From positions 310,001 through 374,000 of the forward strand of contig NZ_JAJONF010000001.1 in NCBI RefSeq assembly GCF_021462265.1: a stretch of 64,000 bases of DNA, in the 5' to 3' direction. Positions within the stretch are counted from its first letter, which is position 1; each line of letters starts with the position of its first letter. The notes below the pieces were generated by a model. That model saw nothing but the letters and a program-made list of their open reading frames with translations. It was not told where the DNA came from and ran no database searches. The position numbers were made by a program, and so were the translations under genes. Below are positions 1-8,187 of the stretch, one piece after another. The stretch comes from Streptomyces shenzhenensis (GTDB lineage: Bacteria > Actinomycetota > Actinomycetes > Streptomycetales > Streptomycetaceae).

Positions 1-1247
1 TGCTCGTCGGCGCCACGGCGTTCGGCGCGGTGTCCGTCCTGAACGCGTACGCGACGACCCCCGGGATGCTGATCGCGGCCCGCGCCCTGCTCGGCGTCGC
101 GGGCGCGACCCTGATGCCCGCCACCCTCGCGCTGATCCGCAACCTCTTCCACGACCCGCGCGAGCGCAGTCTCGCCGTCGGCGTCTGGGGCGCGGCGGCC
201 TCGGCCGGTACGGCCGTCGGCCCGATCGCGGGCGGCTTCCTCCTCGAGCACTTCTGGTGGGGCTCGGTCTTCCTGATCAACCTGCCCGTGATGGTGCTCC
301 TGGTCCTCGTCGGCGTCAGGACGCTCCCCGAATCCCGCAACCCCGACCCCGGCCCCTGGGACCTGCTCAGCGTCGTGCTGTCGCTGGTCGGCATGATCGC
401 CGTCGTGTACGCGGTGAAGGAGGCCGCGGCCCACGGCCTCACCGGCGTGACCGCGGCCGCCGCCCTCCTCGGCAGCGCGGCCCTTCACGGCTTCGTCCGC
501 CGCCAGCTCACGATGCCCAGGCCCCTGCTGGACATGCGGCTGTTCCGCAACCGCGGCTTCAGCGGCGCGGTCCTGGCCGACCTGCTGACCGTGCTCGGCA
601 TGTCCGGCCTGGTGTTCTTCCTCTCCCAGTTCCTGCAGCTGGTCCAGGGCAGGCACCCGTTCGAGGCGGGCCTCGCCGAACTCCCGGCCGCCGTCGGCGC
701 GGTTGCGGCGGGCCGGGTGGCCGGCCACCAGGCCCGCCGCCACTCGGTCCGGGTGGTGGTCTCCGGCGGCCTGGCGGCCGTGGGCGTGGCGCTGGCGGCC
801 CTGACCACCCTCTCGCGGTCCACCGGTTACCCGGTCCTCGGCGCCGCCCTCCTGGTGGTCGGCGTCGGCGCGGGCTTCTCCTTCACGGTCACGGCGGACG
901 TCATCCTCTCCAGCGTCCCCAAGGACCAGGCCGGCGCCGCCTCGGCGGTCTCCGAGACGGCGTACGAACTGGGCGCCGCGCTGGGCATCGCCCTGCTCGG
1001 CTCGATCGTGACCGGCGTCTACCGCGGCTTCACGGCCCCGCCGGGCACCCCGGCCGGCGCCCGTGAATCGCTGGGCGCGGCGGTGGAGGCGTCGACGACC
1101 ATGCCCGCCCCCGCCGCGACCACCATGCTGACCGCTGCCCGCGACTCCTTCACCCACGGCCTCCACCTGGCCTCGGGCGCGGGCTCCGCGGTCCTGCTGG
1201 CAACGGCAGTGGTGGCCTGGTTCCTGCTGAAGAACCAGAAACTCTGA
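1..1247 (+). CDS. MFS drug-efflux transporter, DHA2-like (5' truncated by window edge)
   Basis: This is the C-terminal part of a proton-coupled major facilitator efflux pump in the cytoplasmic membrane. The frame is open from base 3, so the true start lies outside the window; the first internal GTG is at 30. A motif-C-like segment (GTAVGPIAGGF) ends what would be helix 5, and at least nine more hydrophobic stretches follow, which fits the 14-helix DHA2 branch (QacA/EmrB-like). A short soluble loop rich in Ala and Thr precedes the last helix, and the protein ends in a charged KNQKL tail. Substrate cannot be read from the sequence. A Streptomyces intergenic repeat follows, then a convergent multicopper oxidase gene. 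Confidence 0.85.
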   Translation, partial: LVGATAFGAVSVLNAYATTPGMLIAARALLGVAGATLMPATLALIRNLFHDPRERSLAVGVWGAAASAGTAVGPIAGGFLLEHFWWGSVFLINLPVMVLLVLVGVRTLPESRNPDPGPWDLLSVVLSLVGMIAVVYAVKEAAAHGLTGVTAAAALLGSAALHGFVRRQLTMPRPLLDMRLFRNRGFSGAVLADLLTVLGMSGLVFFLSQFLQLVQGRHPFEAGLAELPAAVGAVAAGRVAGHQARRHSVRVVVSGGLAAVGVALAALTTLSRSTGYPVLGAALLVVGVGAGFSFTVTADVILSSVPKDQAGAASAVSETAYELGAALGIALLGSIVTGVYRGFTAPPGTPAGARESLGAAVEASTTMPAPAATTMLTAARDSFTHGLHLASGAGSAVLLATAVVAWFLLKNQKL

Positions 1248-1263
1248 GCACCTCTGTGGGGCA

Positions 1264-1347
1264 GCGCCCCGTAAGGCGCGCGGGGCCGTATCCGATGTGC
1301 GGCCACCGCGGCGCGGGCGCGATCAGCCCCCACGCGCCCGCACCCGA
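1264..1347 (+). repeat. Streptomyces intergenic repeat, copy 1
   Basis: A short GC-rich element begins with an imperfect hairpin (GCGCCCC then GCGCGGGG) and continues with blocks resembling GATGTGCGGC, CCGCGGCGCGGGCGCGA and CAGCCCCCAC. The same order of blocks recurs at 6516-6604 and, inverted, near 22275-22358. It lies directly after a stop codon, between convergent genes, so it may act as a terminator or attenuating structure. Confidence 0.55.
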
Positions 1348-1368
1348 AACACCACCGAGGGCCGTTCC

Positions 1369-3030
1369 TCACTTCTTGTAACCCAGCACCGTCATCATCC
1401 CGCTCTCCGAGTGGTACTGGTTGTGACAGTGCAGCATCCACAACCCCGGGTTGTCGGCATCGAAGTCGAGCACCAGCTTGCGGTGCGGCAACACGATCGT
1501 CGTGTCCTTGCGCGCTCCCGTCGAGCTGATCCCGGTGACCGAGAACGTGTGCCCGTGCAGGTGCATCGGATGCCACATGTCGGTCGCGTTGACGAGCGTC
1601 AGCCGCACCCGCTCCCCGGCCCGCACCGCATGCCGTTCCCGCACGTCGTACTGCTTGTGGTCGAACCCCCAGTCGTACCTCTCCATCGTCCCCGTGATCC
1701 GGATGAGCAGGTCGCGGTCGGGGACCCGGTCGTCCATGGCGACGGACTCGGCCGGCAGCAGGCGGCGCGCCGGTACGATCTCGCGGTCCAGTTCGGCCGG
1801 GCGGACATCCGGCGCGGGAAGGTTTCTGCCCTTGTCGGTGCGGAGGATCGCGAGCGCCTTGCCCTTCTTGCCCTCGGCGAGTGCGACGAGCGGGAAGACG
1901 CCGTCCTTGGCGGTGACGAGGACGTCGTAGCGCTCGGCCATGCCGATGAGCAGCGCGTCGGTCCTTCTGTGCTGCACGGGATAGCCGTCGGTGTGGGTGA
2001 CGGTCATGGCGTGGCCGCCGAGCGCGACCCGGAAGGCCGTCTCGGAGCCCGCGTTGATGAGGCGGATCCGCACCCGGTCGCCGGGGCGGCAGCGGAAGAC
2101 GGAGGGATTGGTGCGCAGACGCCCGTTGGCCAGGTAGCACGGGTAGGCGACGTTGCCGCCCTCGCCGTGGAGCAGAGCGCTGTGGGAGTTGCGCAGCACC
2201 CGGTCGGGGCCCGTCGGCGTCTTGGACCTGGACCTGGACTTGGACGGGGAGGCGGGCGCGTGCGCCGATCCGTGGGGGCTCGGACTGTCGTGGCCGGGGC
2301 CCATGCCCATGCCCATCTTCATCGCCTTGGCCCCGCCCGGCTTGAGCTGGTCGAGCACCAGCTCGGGGCTGGAGCCGTCGATGTCGTCGACCCAGTCGTC
2401 CAGGACGACGACCCACTCCTGGTCGTAGGCGAGCGGCTCCTTCGGGTCGTCGACGATCAGCGGCGCGTAGAGGGCCCGGTCGGGCTGCATGCCGACGTGC
2501 GAGTGGAGCAGGTACGTACCCGGGTGGGCGGCGACGAACCGGTAGACGAAGTCCGTCCCCGGCGCGACGGGGGGCTGGGTCAGGTCCGGAACACCGTCCA
2601 TGTCGTTGCGCAGCCGCACCCCGTGGGCGTGCAGGGTGGTCTTCTCGGTGAGCTGGTTGGAGAGGGTCAGGCTGAGCACGTCACCGGCGGTGACGCGGAC
2701 CAGCGGTCCCGGGACCGTCTCGTTGTACGCCCAGCTGTGGACCGACCGCCCGCCCAGGTCCAGCATGCTCCTGGCGGCCGTGAACCGGACCATGCGGACG
2801 GGACCGGACCCTCGTTTCCGCTCGGCCGCGAGCACCTCCGGGTCCGACGGGTTGACGTACCCCTTGGGTCCCTGTGGGACGAACGCCATGGTGCCGGCCG
2901 TGTGTTGCGGGCCCGAACGGGATTCGGGGCCGAAGTCGCTACACGCCGCGAGAAGCGCCGCGCCGGCGGCAGCGAACGGAGCACGGAGCAGGGTACGCCG
3001 AGAAGGTTTCTGCATATCTAAATAAGACAT
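1369..3030 (-). CDS. Tat-exported lipoprotein multicopper oxidase (laccase/CueO-like)
   Basis: A three-cupredoxin-domain oxidase that couples one-electron oxidation of a substrate (phenols or Cu(I)) to reduction of O2 to water outside the membrane. The N-terminus has a twin-Arg signal (SRRTLLRAPF) and a lipobox ending at Cys30 (LLAAC), so it should be membrane-anchored after Tat export. Copper-binding motifs are complete: HAHG at about 134, HSHVG, HPMHLHGH, and C-terminal HCHNQYHSESGM, where Met is the likely axial T1 residue. A Met/His/Ser-rich insert (MKMGMGMGPGHD) near residue 240 resembles copper-handling inserts of CueO-type enzymes, which favours a copper-tolerance role. A second in-frame ATG lies five codons downstream (3015). 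No clear Shine-Dalgarno precedes either start, and the leader is unusually AT-rich. Confidence 0.9.
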   Translation of the reverse strand: MSYLDMQKPSRRTLLRAPFAAAGAALLAACSDFGPESRSGPQHTAGTMAFVPQGPKGYVNPSDPEVLAAERKRGSGPVRMVRFTAARSMLDLGGRSVHSWAYNETVPGPLVRVTAGDVLSLTLSNQLTEKTTLHAHGVRLRNDMDGVPDLTQPPVAPGTDFVYRFVAAHPGTYLLHSHVGMQPDRALYAPLIVDDPKEPLAYDQEWVVVLDDWVDDIDGSSPELVLDQLKPGGAKAMKMGMGMGPGHDSPSPHGSAHAPASPSKSRSRSKTPTGPDRVLRNSHSALLHGEGGNVAYPCYLANGRLRTNPSVFRCRPGDRVRIRLINAGSETAFRVALGGHAMTVTHTDGYPVQHRRTDALLIGMAERYDVLVTAKDGVFPLVALAEGKKGKALAILRTDKGRNLPAPDVRPAELDREIVPARRLLPAESVAMDDRVPDRDLLIRITGTMERYDWGFDHKQYDVRERHAVRAGERVRLTLVNATDMWHPMHLHGHTFSVTGISSTGARKDTTIVLPHRKLVLDFDADNPGLWMLHCHNQYHSESGMMTVLGYKK

Positions 3031-3137
3031 GCTGTGTGCTCATATGGCTGGTAAATGCGAATGATTGACTGATGTGTCGGGGCAGATTCCACCAGCAGGC
3101 GGACCCCGAACGGGTGTCAGGCAGATGGCAGACAGAA

Positions 3138-3162
3138 GGGCACGGACCACTGGTCCGTGCCC
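3138..3162 (-). terminator. Hairpin terminator after the acyltransferase gene
   Basis: Perfect 11-bp arms (GGGCACGGACC and GGTCCGTGCCC) with a 3-nt loop sit 33 nt past the stop of the minus-strand acyltransferase gene, in the gap before the oxidase promoter. There is only a short T-rich tail on the minus strand, typical of Streptomyces terminators. Confidence 0.6.
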
Positions 3163-3195
3163 CTGAGCCGAAAGAGTGCCGGCTGGACCGCGCCG

Positions 3196-3867
3196 TCAGG
3201 CGGCCTTCGCCTTCGTGGCGTACATGTCCACGTACTCCTGCCCGGACAGCCGCATCACCTCGGCCATCACCGAGTCGGTCACGGCCCGCAGCACGTAGCG
3301 GTCCCGGTCCATCCCCTCGTACCGCGAGAACTCCATGGCCGCACCGAACCGGACGGTGACCTTGCCCGGCCGCGGGATGCCCGCGCCGCCCGGCTGCAGC
3401 TTGTCCGTGCCGATCATCGCGAACGGCACCACCGGCGCGCCGGTCATCAGCGTCAGCCGCGCGATCCCGGTACGGCCCCGGTAGAGCCGGCCGTCGGGGG
3501 AGCGGGTGCCCTCCGGGTAGATCCCGAAGATCCTGCCCTCGTCCAGGATCCGCTTGCCGGTCATCAGCGCCGCGACCCCGCCGCTCGCGCCGTCCCGGTC
3601 CACCGGGATCATGCCGACACCGGTGAAGAACCAGGCCATCAGCCGGCCCTTGAAGCCCTTCCCGGTGACGTACTCGTCCTTGCCGATGAAGAACACCTGC
3701 CGCTTGCTCACGAGCGGCAGGATCATCGAGTCGATGAACGTGAGGTGGTTGCCGGCGAGGATGACCGGGCCGTCCCCCGGGATGTGCTCCACGCCCTCCA
3801 CCTGGGGGCGGAACATCAGACGCATGATCGGTCCGAGCACTGCCTTGATGAGCGCGAAGCGGGACAA
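3196..3867 (-). CDS. 1-acyl-sn-glycerol-3-phosphate acyltransferase family protein (PlsC-like)
   Basis: A membrane-associated acyltransferase that transfers a fatty acyl group to a lysophospholipid acceptor, the phosphatidate step of phospholipid synthesis or a related lipid. The family signature is intact: NHLTFID (HX4D catalytic motif), GMIPVDRD, and YPEGTRSPDG (EGTRS substrate motif). The open frame extends to 4089, but the upstream part is arginine-rich and unlike the family. A TTG at 3867 has GGAGG seven bases upstream and gives a 223-aa product of normal length, so it is preferred. The gene stands alone and is divergent from the glycerophosphodiesterase gene, which is also a glycerolipid enzyme. 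Confidence 0.85.
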   Translation of the reverse strand: MSRFALIKAVLGPIMRLMFRPQVEGVEHIPGDGPVILAGNHLTFIDSMILPLVSKRQVFFIGKDEYVTGKGFKGRLMAWFFTGVGMIPVDRDGASGGVAALMTGKRILDEGRIFGIYPEGTRSPDGRLYRGRTGIARLTLMTGAPVVPFAMIGTDKLQPGGAGIPRPGKVTVRFGAAMEFSRYEGMDRDRYVLRAVTDSVMAEVMRLSGQEYVDMYATKAKAA

Positions 3868-4187
3868 CGGGTCCTCCGATGTCGAGGGGCGGTATGAGTC
3901 TGTGCAGGTGAGGACATTACTCGCGGCTCCATGGGAAGCGCACATCGGGAACGGCCGGTTCACCGAGGTCTTACGTAGTGTTGACACTGGTTTACCTGCG
4001 GTGACGCCCCGCCGCCGGGCCGCGGCGGGCGCCCGGCGATGTGACGGAAGTCGCCGACGGGCCGTCACCCCCCGCCGCCCATCAGCCATACGGCGTCATC
4101 CGGCCGTTGGGCCGGCGGTCTCCCTTCGGCCACATGCGCCGCCCTACGATCAGCCGGCATCGAAGGGCGAAGGTCAGGAGAGCGCTC

Positions 4188-5372
4188 ATGAACACGCACG
4201 ACTCGGACAAGCGGACGCAGGCGAACGGTGCGACCGGACGGCGGGCGCTGCTCGGCGCCGCGGTGCTCGGGGCCGGCGGCGCGGTCCTCGGGCTGCCCGG
4301 TGCGGCCAGGGCGGCCGAGGCCGGCCAGGCCGGCCACGGCAGCAGCGGCCTCAAGAGCCTTCCCAAGCCGACGATCATCGGCCACCGGGGCTCCAGCGGC
4401 TACCGCCCGGAGCACACCTTCGGCTCCTACAACCTCGCACTGGACCTCGGCGCCGACGTCGTCGAGGCCGGCGACCTCGTCCCCACCAAGGACGGTCACC
4501 TGGTCTGCCGCCACGAGCCCGAGATCGGCGGCACCACGGACGTGGCCGACCACAAGGAGTTCGCCGACCGCAGGACCACCAAGACGCTGGACGGCGTGCC
4601 CACCACCGGCTGGTTCACCGAGGACTTCACGCTCGCCGAACTGAAGACGCTGCGCGCGGTCGAGCGCATCCCGGCCAACCGCCCGCACAACACGCTCTAC
4701 AACGGCCGCTGGGAGATCCCCACCTTCGAGGAAGTCCTCAGGTGGCAGGACGAGCAGACCCGCAAGCGCGGCAAGCAGGTCTGGATCTACCCCGAGACCA
4801 AGCACCCCACCTACTTCCGCGGCCTCGGCCTCGGCCTCGAGGAGCGGGTCGCCAAGCTGCTGCGCAAGCACGGCAAGGACAAGCGGCACTCGCCGGTCAT
4901 CCTGCAGTCCTTCGAGCCGTCCAGCATCCAGCGCCTGAACACACTGCTCGACAACCCGCTGGTGGTGCTGCTCTCCGCCGCCGGCACCCGGCCCTACGAC
5001 TTCGTCGCGACGGGCGACCCGCGCACCGTCGCCGACCTGGTCACCCCCAAGGGCCTGCGGGAGATCGCCGGTTACGCGCAGGGCATCGGCCCGACCCTCG
5101 ACCTGATCATCCCCAAGGACGCGGCCGGCAACCTCACCACGCCGAGCACGCTGGTCGCGGACGCCCACAAGGTGGGCCTGATCCTCCACCCGTACACCAT
5201 GCGCAACGAGAACCCCTTCCTGCCCCCGGCCTACCGCAAGGGCAGCGCCGCGGACGCCTATGGCGACGTGTTCGCCGTCTTCCAGAAGTACTTCGAGACC
5301 GGCATCGACGGCGTCTTCACCGACAACGCCGACACCGCGCTGCTGGCCCGCGCCGACTTCGTCAACGGCTGA
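4188..5372 (+). CDS. Secreted glycerophosphodiester phosphodiesterase
   Basis: Hydrolyses glycerophosphodiesters to glycerol-3-phosphate and an alcohol, probably outside the membrane. The 394-aa product begins with a Tat-like signal (two Arg followed by ALLGAAVLGAGG and an ARAA cleavage region near residue 44). The GDPD catalytic block follows: IGHRGSSGYRPEHT, then EAGDLVPTKDGHLVCRHEP, which supplies the metal-binding Glu/Asp and general-base His. The C-terminal FTDNAD motif is also typical of the TIM barrel. The chosen ATG has AGGAG seven bases upstream. A strong hairpin follows the stop, so the gene is probably monocistronic. Confidence 0.92.
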   Translation: MNTHDSDKRTQANGATGRRALLGAAVLGAGGAVLGLPGAARAAEAGQAGHGSSGLKSLPKPTIIGHRGSSGYRPEHTFGSYNLALDLGADVVEAGDLVPTKDGHLVCRHEPEIGGTTDVADHKEFADRRTTKTLDGVPTTGWFTEDFTLAELKTLRAVERIPANRPHNTLYNGRWEIPTFEEVLRWQDEQTRKRGKQVWIYPETKHPTYFRGLGLGLEERVAKLLRKHGKDKRHSPVILQSFEPSSIQRLNTLLDNPLVVLLSAAGTRPYDFVATGDPRTVADLVTPKGLREIAGYAQGIGPTLDLIIPKDAAGNLTTPSTLVADAHKVGLILHPYTMRNENPFLPPAYRKGSAADAYGDVFAVFQKYFETGIDGVFTDNADTALLARADFVNG

Positions 5373-5400
5373 GCCACCACACCCCGTTCGGGTCTCTCCC

Positions 5401-5431
5401 GGCCGCCCCGGCAACCTGCCCCGGGGCGGCC
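5401..5431 (+). terminator. Terminator after glycerophosphodiesterase gene
   Basis: Perfect 11-bp arms, GGCCGCCCCGG and CCGGGGCGGCC, flank a 9-nt loop 28 nt after the stop; a short GTTT tail follows. It lies directly before the next start codon. Confidence 0.65.
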
Positions 5432-5445
5432 GCGTCGTTTCGCAC

Positions 5446-5952
5446 ATGACGCACGACCTGGTCACCGCCCTGCGCCCGCTGCTCACCGCCGAAGCCTCGG
5501 CCGAGGCACACGCGTCCGGATGCGACCCCCGCGACCTGGAACAGACTGTCTGGCTGCGCCTGCTGGAACGCCTGGCGACCCACGGCCCACCCCGCGCCCC
5601 CGAGGACTGGCTGCGCCGGGCGGTCCGCGCCGAGTCCCGCCGCACCCGCCGCACCTCCCGCCGGGAACGCCCCTACGCCACCGACCCCGCCGACCGGGCC
5701 ACCCTCACCCCCGAACAGCGTGTCCTCATCTCCGCCCGCCACCGCGCCCTGCGCGAGGCGGTGACCCGCCTGCCCGGCCGCTGCCCCCGTCTCCTTCAGG
5801 CCCTGCTCTCCCCCAATGACCTGACATACCCGGAGATCGCGGGGGAGTTGGGTATCTCACAGGGCAGTATCGGCCCGGAACGTGCCAGATGTCTGGGATG
5901 TCTACGCCGATTGTTGACGCCGGAGGTTGCACCCCGCGAAGCGCGGGGATAG
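5446..5952 (+). CDS. Sigma-70 family RNA polymerase sigma factor-like protein
   Basis: A 168-aa protein with the layout of a small sigma-70/ECF-type regulator. A helical region 2-like N-terminus (DLEQTVWLRLLERL, then EDWLRRAVRAESRRTRR) is followed by a basic linker and a C-terminal region-4-like helix-turn-helix (LTYPEIAGELGISQGSIGPERARCLGCLRRLL). The HTH is well conserved, while region 2 lacks an obvious -10 recognition segment, so it may be a divergent sigma factor or an HTH regulator derived from one. The ATG at 5446 is chosen because translation upstream would run back through the preceding terminator. A GNAT gene follows 44 nt later. Confidence 0.75.
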   Translation: MTHDLVTALRPLLTAEASAEAHASGCDPRDLEQTVWLRLLERLATHGPPRAPEDWLRRAVRAESRRTRRTSRRERPYATDPADRATLTPEQRVLISARHRALREAVTRLPGRCPRLLQALLSPNDLTYPEIAGELGISQGSIGPERARCLGCLRRLLTPEVAPREARG

Positions 5953-5996
5953 GAGTGGGAACGACAGGTGATCAGGTGAGCGGGAGGCGTGCGCAC

Positions 5997-6494
5997 ATGG
6001 GCATGAGCGTGACCATCTCGGTGGCGACCGAGCAGGATGCAGAGCAGATCTTCAGGCTCCAGTACCTGTGCTTCCAGAGTGAGGCGGCGCTGTACGGCAA
6101 CTATCGCATCGACCCGCTCGTCCAGAGCCTCGACTCGGTCCGCCAGGAGCTCGCCACCGACTGCGTCTTCGTCGCCCGGCTCGGCGAGGAGGTCGTCGGC
6201 TCGGTCCGCGGCTCGGTCACCGAGGACGGCGCCGCCGCCATCGGCAAACTCTGCGTCCACCCCCGCCTCCAGGGCCACGGCATCGGAGCGAGGCTGCTGC
6301 GCGCGGCCGAGGGGGCGCTGGAGGAGGAGCGGGGCGCCAAGAAGTTCCGCCTGTTCACCGGCCACCGCAGCGAGGGCAACCTCCGCCTGTACCGCCGGGT
6401 CGGCTACGAAACCGTGGGCACCTCGAAGGGTGCGGACGGCGTCCCGATGATCGTCCTGGAGAAGCCGGCCAGTACTTACGCGACAACGGCGTGA
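5997..6494 (+). CDS. GNAT family N-acetyltransferase
   Basis: A 165-aa single-domain acetyl-CoA-dependent acyltransferase. The acetyl-CoA loop is visible as LCVHPRLQGHGIGARLL (motif A, R/Q-x-x-G-x-G/A), preceded by the beta-strand EEVVGSVRG. It ends with a C-terminal strand around FTGHRSEGNLRLYRRVGYETVG. The start is set by GGGAGG about 10 nt upstream of the ATG; a second in-frame ATG follows two codons later. The acceptor (amine, antibiotic or protein) cannot be inferred. A small C/G hairpin (CCCCGCG-AAG-CGCGGGG, 5932-5948) overlaps the end of the sigma-like gene just upstream. Confidence 0.88.
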   Translation: MGMSVTISVATEQDAEQIFRLQYLCFQSEAALYGNYRIDPLVQSLDSVRQELATDCVFVARLGEEVVGSVRGSVTEDGAAAIGKLCVHPRLQGHGIGARLLRAAEGALEEERGAKKFRLFTGHRSEGNLRLYRRVGYETVGTSKGADGVPMIVLEKPASTYATTA

Positions 6495-6515
6495 CTTCTC
6501 AACCCCCTTGGCCGA

Positions 6516-6604
6516 GCGCCCCTTCAGGGGCGCGGGGCTGCGTCTGATGTGCGACTACCGCCGCGTGGGAGCGACAAGCCACCACGCACCGGTAGTCGCG
6601 CACG
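6516..6604 (+). repeat. Streptomyces intergenic repeat, copy 2
   Basis: It begins with the hairpin GCGCCCCTTCAGGGGCGC, then GGGGCTGCGTCTGATGTGC and a block CCGCCGCGTGGGAGCGACAA followed by GCC. The order and spacing match the copy at 1264-1347. It fills most of the gap between convergent genes and may terminate transcription of the GNAT gene. Confidence 0.6.
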
Positions 6605-6608
6605 TTCC

Positions 6609-7037
6609 TCAGGTCCCTGCCCTCTCGGCGCCCTTCCGCAACCAGTACAACGCGGAGACCGGCAACAGCACCGGAATGAACACGTACCCCATCCCGTAGT
6701 CCGACCACACGGTCGCATCCGGGAAGGCGGAAGGATCGACGAGGGTCCAGGTACCCACGATCAGCACCCCCGCGAGCTCGGCGGCGCAGCACACCTGCGC
6801 CACCCTGCGGGCCGTCTCGCCGCCCCTCACCAGCGTGTACGTGATGAACCCGTACACCACCCCGGCGACGGCGGACAGCGCGTACGCGAGCGGCGCCCGG
6901 CCGAACTCCGTCGCGATCTGGTACGCGGACCGCGACACCGCGCCGACGACCATCACGCCGTAGAACCACACCAGCAGCGTCCCCGGCCCGCTGGTCAGCC
7001 GCCGCTGCCGCTTCGGCCCCTCTTCCACGGCCGTCAT
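6609..7037 (-). CDS. Four-helix membrane protein of unknown function
   Basis: The 142-aa product has a short charged N-terminus (TAVEEGPKRQRRL) and about four hydrophobic segments (LLVWFYGVMVVGAV, LAYALSAVAGVVYGFITYTL, VAQVCCAAELAGVLIVGTW, YVFIPVLLPVSALYWL), ending in a basic RKGAERAGT tail. I do not recognise the family. The ATG at 7037 is chosen because it lies one base after the TGA of the upstream membrane-protein gene, with GGGGAAGG as ribosome site. An open-frame ATG at 7058 would overlap that gene. The one-base gap implies translational coupling, so the two small membrane proteins probably act together. Confidence 0.75.
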   Translation of the reverse strand: MTAVEEGPKRQRRLTSGPGTLLVWFYGVMVVGAVSRSAYQIATEFGRAPLAYALSAVAGVVYGFITYTLVRGGETARRVAQVCCAAELAGVLIVGTWTLVDPSAFPDATVWSDYGMGYVFIPVLLPVSALYWLRKGAERAGT

Positions 7038-7038
7038 C

Positions 7039-7398
7039 TCACCTTCCCCAGATGTCATAGAGCCGCACCTCCAGTACGGCCAGCACCACACCGCCCGCGG
7101 CGACCGTCACGGAACCCCACCGGGTCCGCTCGGCGAGCGACATGAACCCCGCGGCAGGCACGCAAGCGAACGCGCCCAGCAGATAGGCGACGAAGATCGT
7201 CGTCCCCTGCTCCGGCTTCCCGCCCCGCGTCAGCAGCACGATCCCGGCGATCAGTTGGATCAGCGCCAGCACCGTCACCACGGCCATCCCGATGAAGTGC
7301 CAGTCCTTCGTCGGCTGGTCCCGGTACGCCGCCCAGCCGCACCACGCGGCGAGCAGCAGCGCGGCGACTCCGGTCACCAGCAGCAGGGCATTGAGCAT
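7039..7398 (-). CDS. Small integral membrane protein of unknown function
   Basis: A 119-aa protein with four hydrophobic stretches (LLLVTGVAALLLAAWCGWAAY, FIGMAVVTVLALIQLIAGIVLL, IFVAYLLGAFACVPAAGFMSL, VAAGGVVLAVLEVRLYDIWG) and few charges. No enzymatic motif is visible. It is the first gene of a two-gene minus-strand unit; its stop is followed after one base by the start of the next membrane-protein gene. The divergent gene on the other side encodes a HAD hydrolase. Confidence 0.75.
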   Translation of the reverse strand: MLNALLLVTGVAALLLAAWCGWAAYRDQPTKDWHFIGMAVVTVLALIQLIAGIVLLTRGGKPEQGTTIFVAYLLGAFACVPAAGFMSLAERTRWGSVTVAAGGVVLAVLEVRLYDIWGR

Positions 7399-7467
7399 GC
7401 GGTGACCTTATTACGGCCGAAACGGCCCGATGCCGCCGCCCCTGCCGTGGACCGTAGGGTCTGGACC

Positions 7468-8115
7468 ATGACGCTCCACGCACAAGCCCTGCTCTTCGAC
7501 AACGACGGCACCCTGGTCTCCTCCCTCGAATCGGTCGAGCGCTGCTGGACCCTCTGGGCCGCGGAGTACGGCGTCGCCGGGGAGTTCGCCCGAGTCGAAC
7601 TGCACGGACGGCCCGCCGCGGACATCGTCGCCGACCTGCTCCCGCCGGCCCTGGTGCCGGAGGCGGTCGCCCGCATCGAACAACTGGAGGTGGAGGACGT
7701 CCCAAACGGCGGTGTCCGCCTGCTTCCCGGCACCGTCGCCCTCCTCGACTCCCTGCCCGCCGACCGCTGGGCCGTCGTCACCTCCGCCACCCGCCGGCTG
7801 GCCGAGGCCCGCCTGGAAGCGGTCGGGATCCGGCCGAAGACGCTGATCTGCGCCGACGACATCACCCGCGGCAAGCCCGACCCCGAGCCCTACCTCCTCG
7901 CCGCCCGCCGGCTCGGCGCCGACCCGGCGCACTGCGTGGTCTTCGAGGACGCCCCCGCCGGACTGCAGGCGGGCCGCGCGGCCGGCATGACCACCGTGGC
8001 GTTGGCCACAACCCATGAGGCGCACGAGCTGGACGCGGACCTCGTGGTGCGGGACCTCTCGGCCTTGTCCGCACTGGTCACCGACCGCGCCGTCGAGATA
8101 TCGGCCCGCGGCTGA
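7468..8115 (+). CDS. HAD-superfamily phosphatase (sugar-phosphatase-like)
   Basis: A 215-aa Mg2+-dependent phosphohydrolase of the HAD superfamily. Motif I is DNDGTLV, with an Asn in place of the middle hydrophobic residue of DxDGT. Motif II is VVTSATRRLA, motif III GKPDPEPYLLAARRLG, and motif IV VFEDAPAGLQAGRAAGM. A helical cap domain lies between motifs I and II, as in the beta-phosphoglucomutase/sugar-phosphatase branch. The upstream open frame has no Streptomyces-like protein, so ATG 7468 is taken. It is followed by a strong terminator, so it is probably monocistronic. The physiological substrate is unknown. Confidence 0.88.
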   Translation: MTLHAQALLFDNDGTLVSSLESVERCWTLWAAEYGVAGEFARVELHGRPAADIVADLLPPALVPEAVARIEQLEVEDVPNGGVRLLPGTVALLDSLPADRWAVVTSATRRLAEARLEAVGIRPKTLICADDITRGKPDPEPYLLAARRLGADPAHCVVFEDAPAGLQAGRAAGMTTVALATTHEAHELDADLVVRDLSALSALVTDRAVEISARG

Positions 8116-8122
8116 AGGGTGT

Positions 8123-8153
8123 CCGCCGCTGTCCAGGATGCGGACAGCGGCGG
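8123..8153 (+). terminator. Terminator after HAD phosphatase gene
   Basis: Perfect 12-bp arms (CCGCCGCTGTCC and GGACAGCGGCGG) with a 7-nt loop begin 8 nt after the stop codon. It separates the phosphatase from the metNIQ leader region. Confidence 0.75.
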
Positions 8154-8187
8154 CCTGTCAGGACCGTAGGTCTGGTTTACTGATCGC

